NCBI GenBank assembly: GCA_030591745.1
Contig: JAUVAM010000272.1
Coordinates: 1 to 6,073 of the forward strand
DNA length: 6,073 bases
Origin: Deltaproteobacteria bacterium
GTDB lineage: Bacteria > Myxococcota > B64-G9
Direction: 5' to 3'
Positions 5,269 through 6,073 of the stretch are shown in pieces. The notes beneath the pieces are model-generated. The model was not told the DNA's origin, made no database searches, and saw only the letters and a list, made by a program, of their open reading frames with translations. The translations under genes were made by a program, and so were the position numbers. Within the stretch, counting starts at the first letter, position 1. Each line of letters opens with the position of its first letter.

Positions 5269-6073
5269 ATGGTCCTATTTCGGCCGCTTCTAATCTGTTG
5301 CCTTTTCTTCTCGCTGGTGGCCTGCGAGCAAACGACACGCGATCGACAAGAACCAGGTCCCAAGCCGGTTTTGTCGCTCGCCTCCAGAGAGCAGCCCAAA
5401 CCCAAGATGCAATCAGCTTTGGATTCCTTGTGCGCCGTGGACCTTGACGGTGCCACCCGGATATTCTCCGAAGACTGCATCTGTGAGCTGTCCAGCAGGG
5501 AGGCCAAACCCTTTGTGGGACGAAAGGGCCAGAAAACCTTATGGTCCAGGCTCCAGATGGCTTTCCCTGACGCCCATATTCAGACCAAGCAGGTGCTCGA
5601 GTCATCTGGTTTTTGGGTCTTAGAGGCGGTCATCAGCGGTACGCACCAGGGCACTTTCCTGGGTCAGGCCCCCACCCAGCGTCTCGTCGGTTGCCAAATC
5701 GCCGTCTTTTGCTGGATCGAAGATCAAAAGATCAAACGCGCCTTTGTGGTGGGTAACCCCGACACGGTGATCCGGCAGATGACCATGGATCCGGCCAAGG
5801 CGCCGACCATCCCCGAGGTGCCGGAACATCCCGTCCTGTACTCAACACCCGGTGCCCCGGACAACGCCAAGGCCGTCAAGGATTTCTTCAAGGCATTTGA
5901 AAAAGGTGACTGGGAGCGCATGGGCCAACTGGTTTCGCCCAAAATCGTGGTCTGGTCCTTCGGCGACGGTCAGCAATATGCCGGTTTCAAGCGCTTACAA
6001 AGCACCCTAAGCAAAGAACAAGAAGCACTCGAAGGGCATGTGGAAGTACTGCAGACCATGGCGGCCGGACCTT
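5269..6073 (+). CDS. Lipoprotein with two tandem SnoaL/NTF2-like domains, cut by the right window edge
   Basis: The frame is open from 5269 to the window end: 268 codons with no stop, so the C-terminus is missing. Residues 1-19 are a lipoprotein signal with a hydrophobic core and lipobox LVAC, Cys19 being the lipidation site. A Pro/Lys-rich linker follows. Residues about 47-172 resemble SnoaL-like ester-cyclase-type proteins of the NTF2-like superfamily: FVGRKG near 82-87, AFPDAH at 98-103, GTHQGTFLGQAPTQR at 124-138, then EDQKI and a closing VIRQM. Residues from about 198 start a second NTF2-like unit (NAKAVKDFFKAFEKGDWERM, then VVWSFGDG and YAGF). SnoaL-like folds are used both as enzymes and as ligand-binding or scaffold domains. 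I see no basis for naming a substrate, and envelope anchoring suggests a binding role. It follows the TPR-like gene by 99 bp on the same strand. The domain match is by motif recollection; the lipoprotein call is direct. Confidence 0.85.
   Translation, partial: MVLFRPLLICCLFFSLVACEQTTRDRQEPGPKPVLSLASREQPKPKMQSALDSLCAVDLDGATRIFSEDCICELSSREAKPFVGRKGQKTLWSRLQMAFPDAHIQTKQVLESSGFWVLEAVISGTHQGTFLGQAPTQRLVGCQIAVFCWIEDQKIKRAFVVGNPDTVIRQMTMDPAKAPTIPEVPEHPVLYSTPGAPDNAKAVKDFFKAFEKGDWERMGQLVSPKIVVWSFGDGQQYAGFKRLQSTLSKEQEALEGHVEVLQTMAAGP

Overview
The window reads as GC-rich bacterial DNA (about 60% G+C by eye). The protein types suggest a deltaproteobacterial-type lineage such as Myxococcota or Bradymonadota. 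The evidence is a giant secreted lipoprotein with tandem six-cysteine modules, acidic calcium-loop-like motifs, a DUF1565-like beta-helix segment and a very glycine-rich tail. That is an architecture I associate with those groups. The taxonomic call is inference from protein style, not from a marker gene.

Layout. The minus strand (right to left) is dominated by one 1484-residue lipoprotein gene (74..4528). Its stop codon overlaps, as ATGA, the start of a second minus-strand gene that is cut by the left edge (1..77). A 182-bp divergent intergenic region (4529..4710) separates these from two plus-strand genes. The first is a small secreted protein with TPR-like helices (4711..5169). The second, after a 99-bp gap, is a lipoprotein with two SnoaL/NTF2-like domains (5269..6073), cut by the right edge.

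How the parts fit. All four reading frames start with a signal for export: two lipoboxes, one probable signal peptidase I site, and one truncated but hydrophobic N-terminus. The window is therefore an envelope or surface gene cluster. No enzyme with a defined reaction, no mobile element, no RNA gene and no CRISPR was seen. The most distinctive object is the giant lipoprotein. It is organised as two consecutive arrays of five six-cysteine modules of two different types, an acidic middle region, and a three-unit beta-helix-like repeat with long glycine-rich inserts between the units. Its biological role is unknown to me; surface adhesion or a structural role is only a guess.
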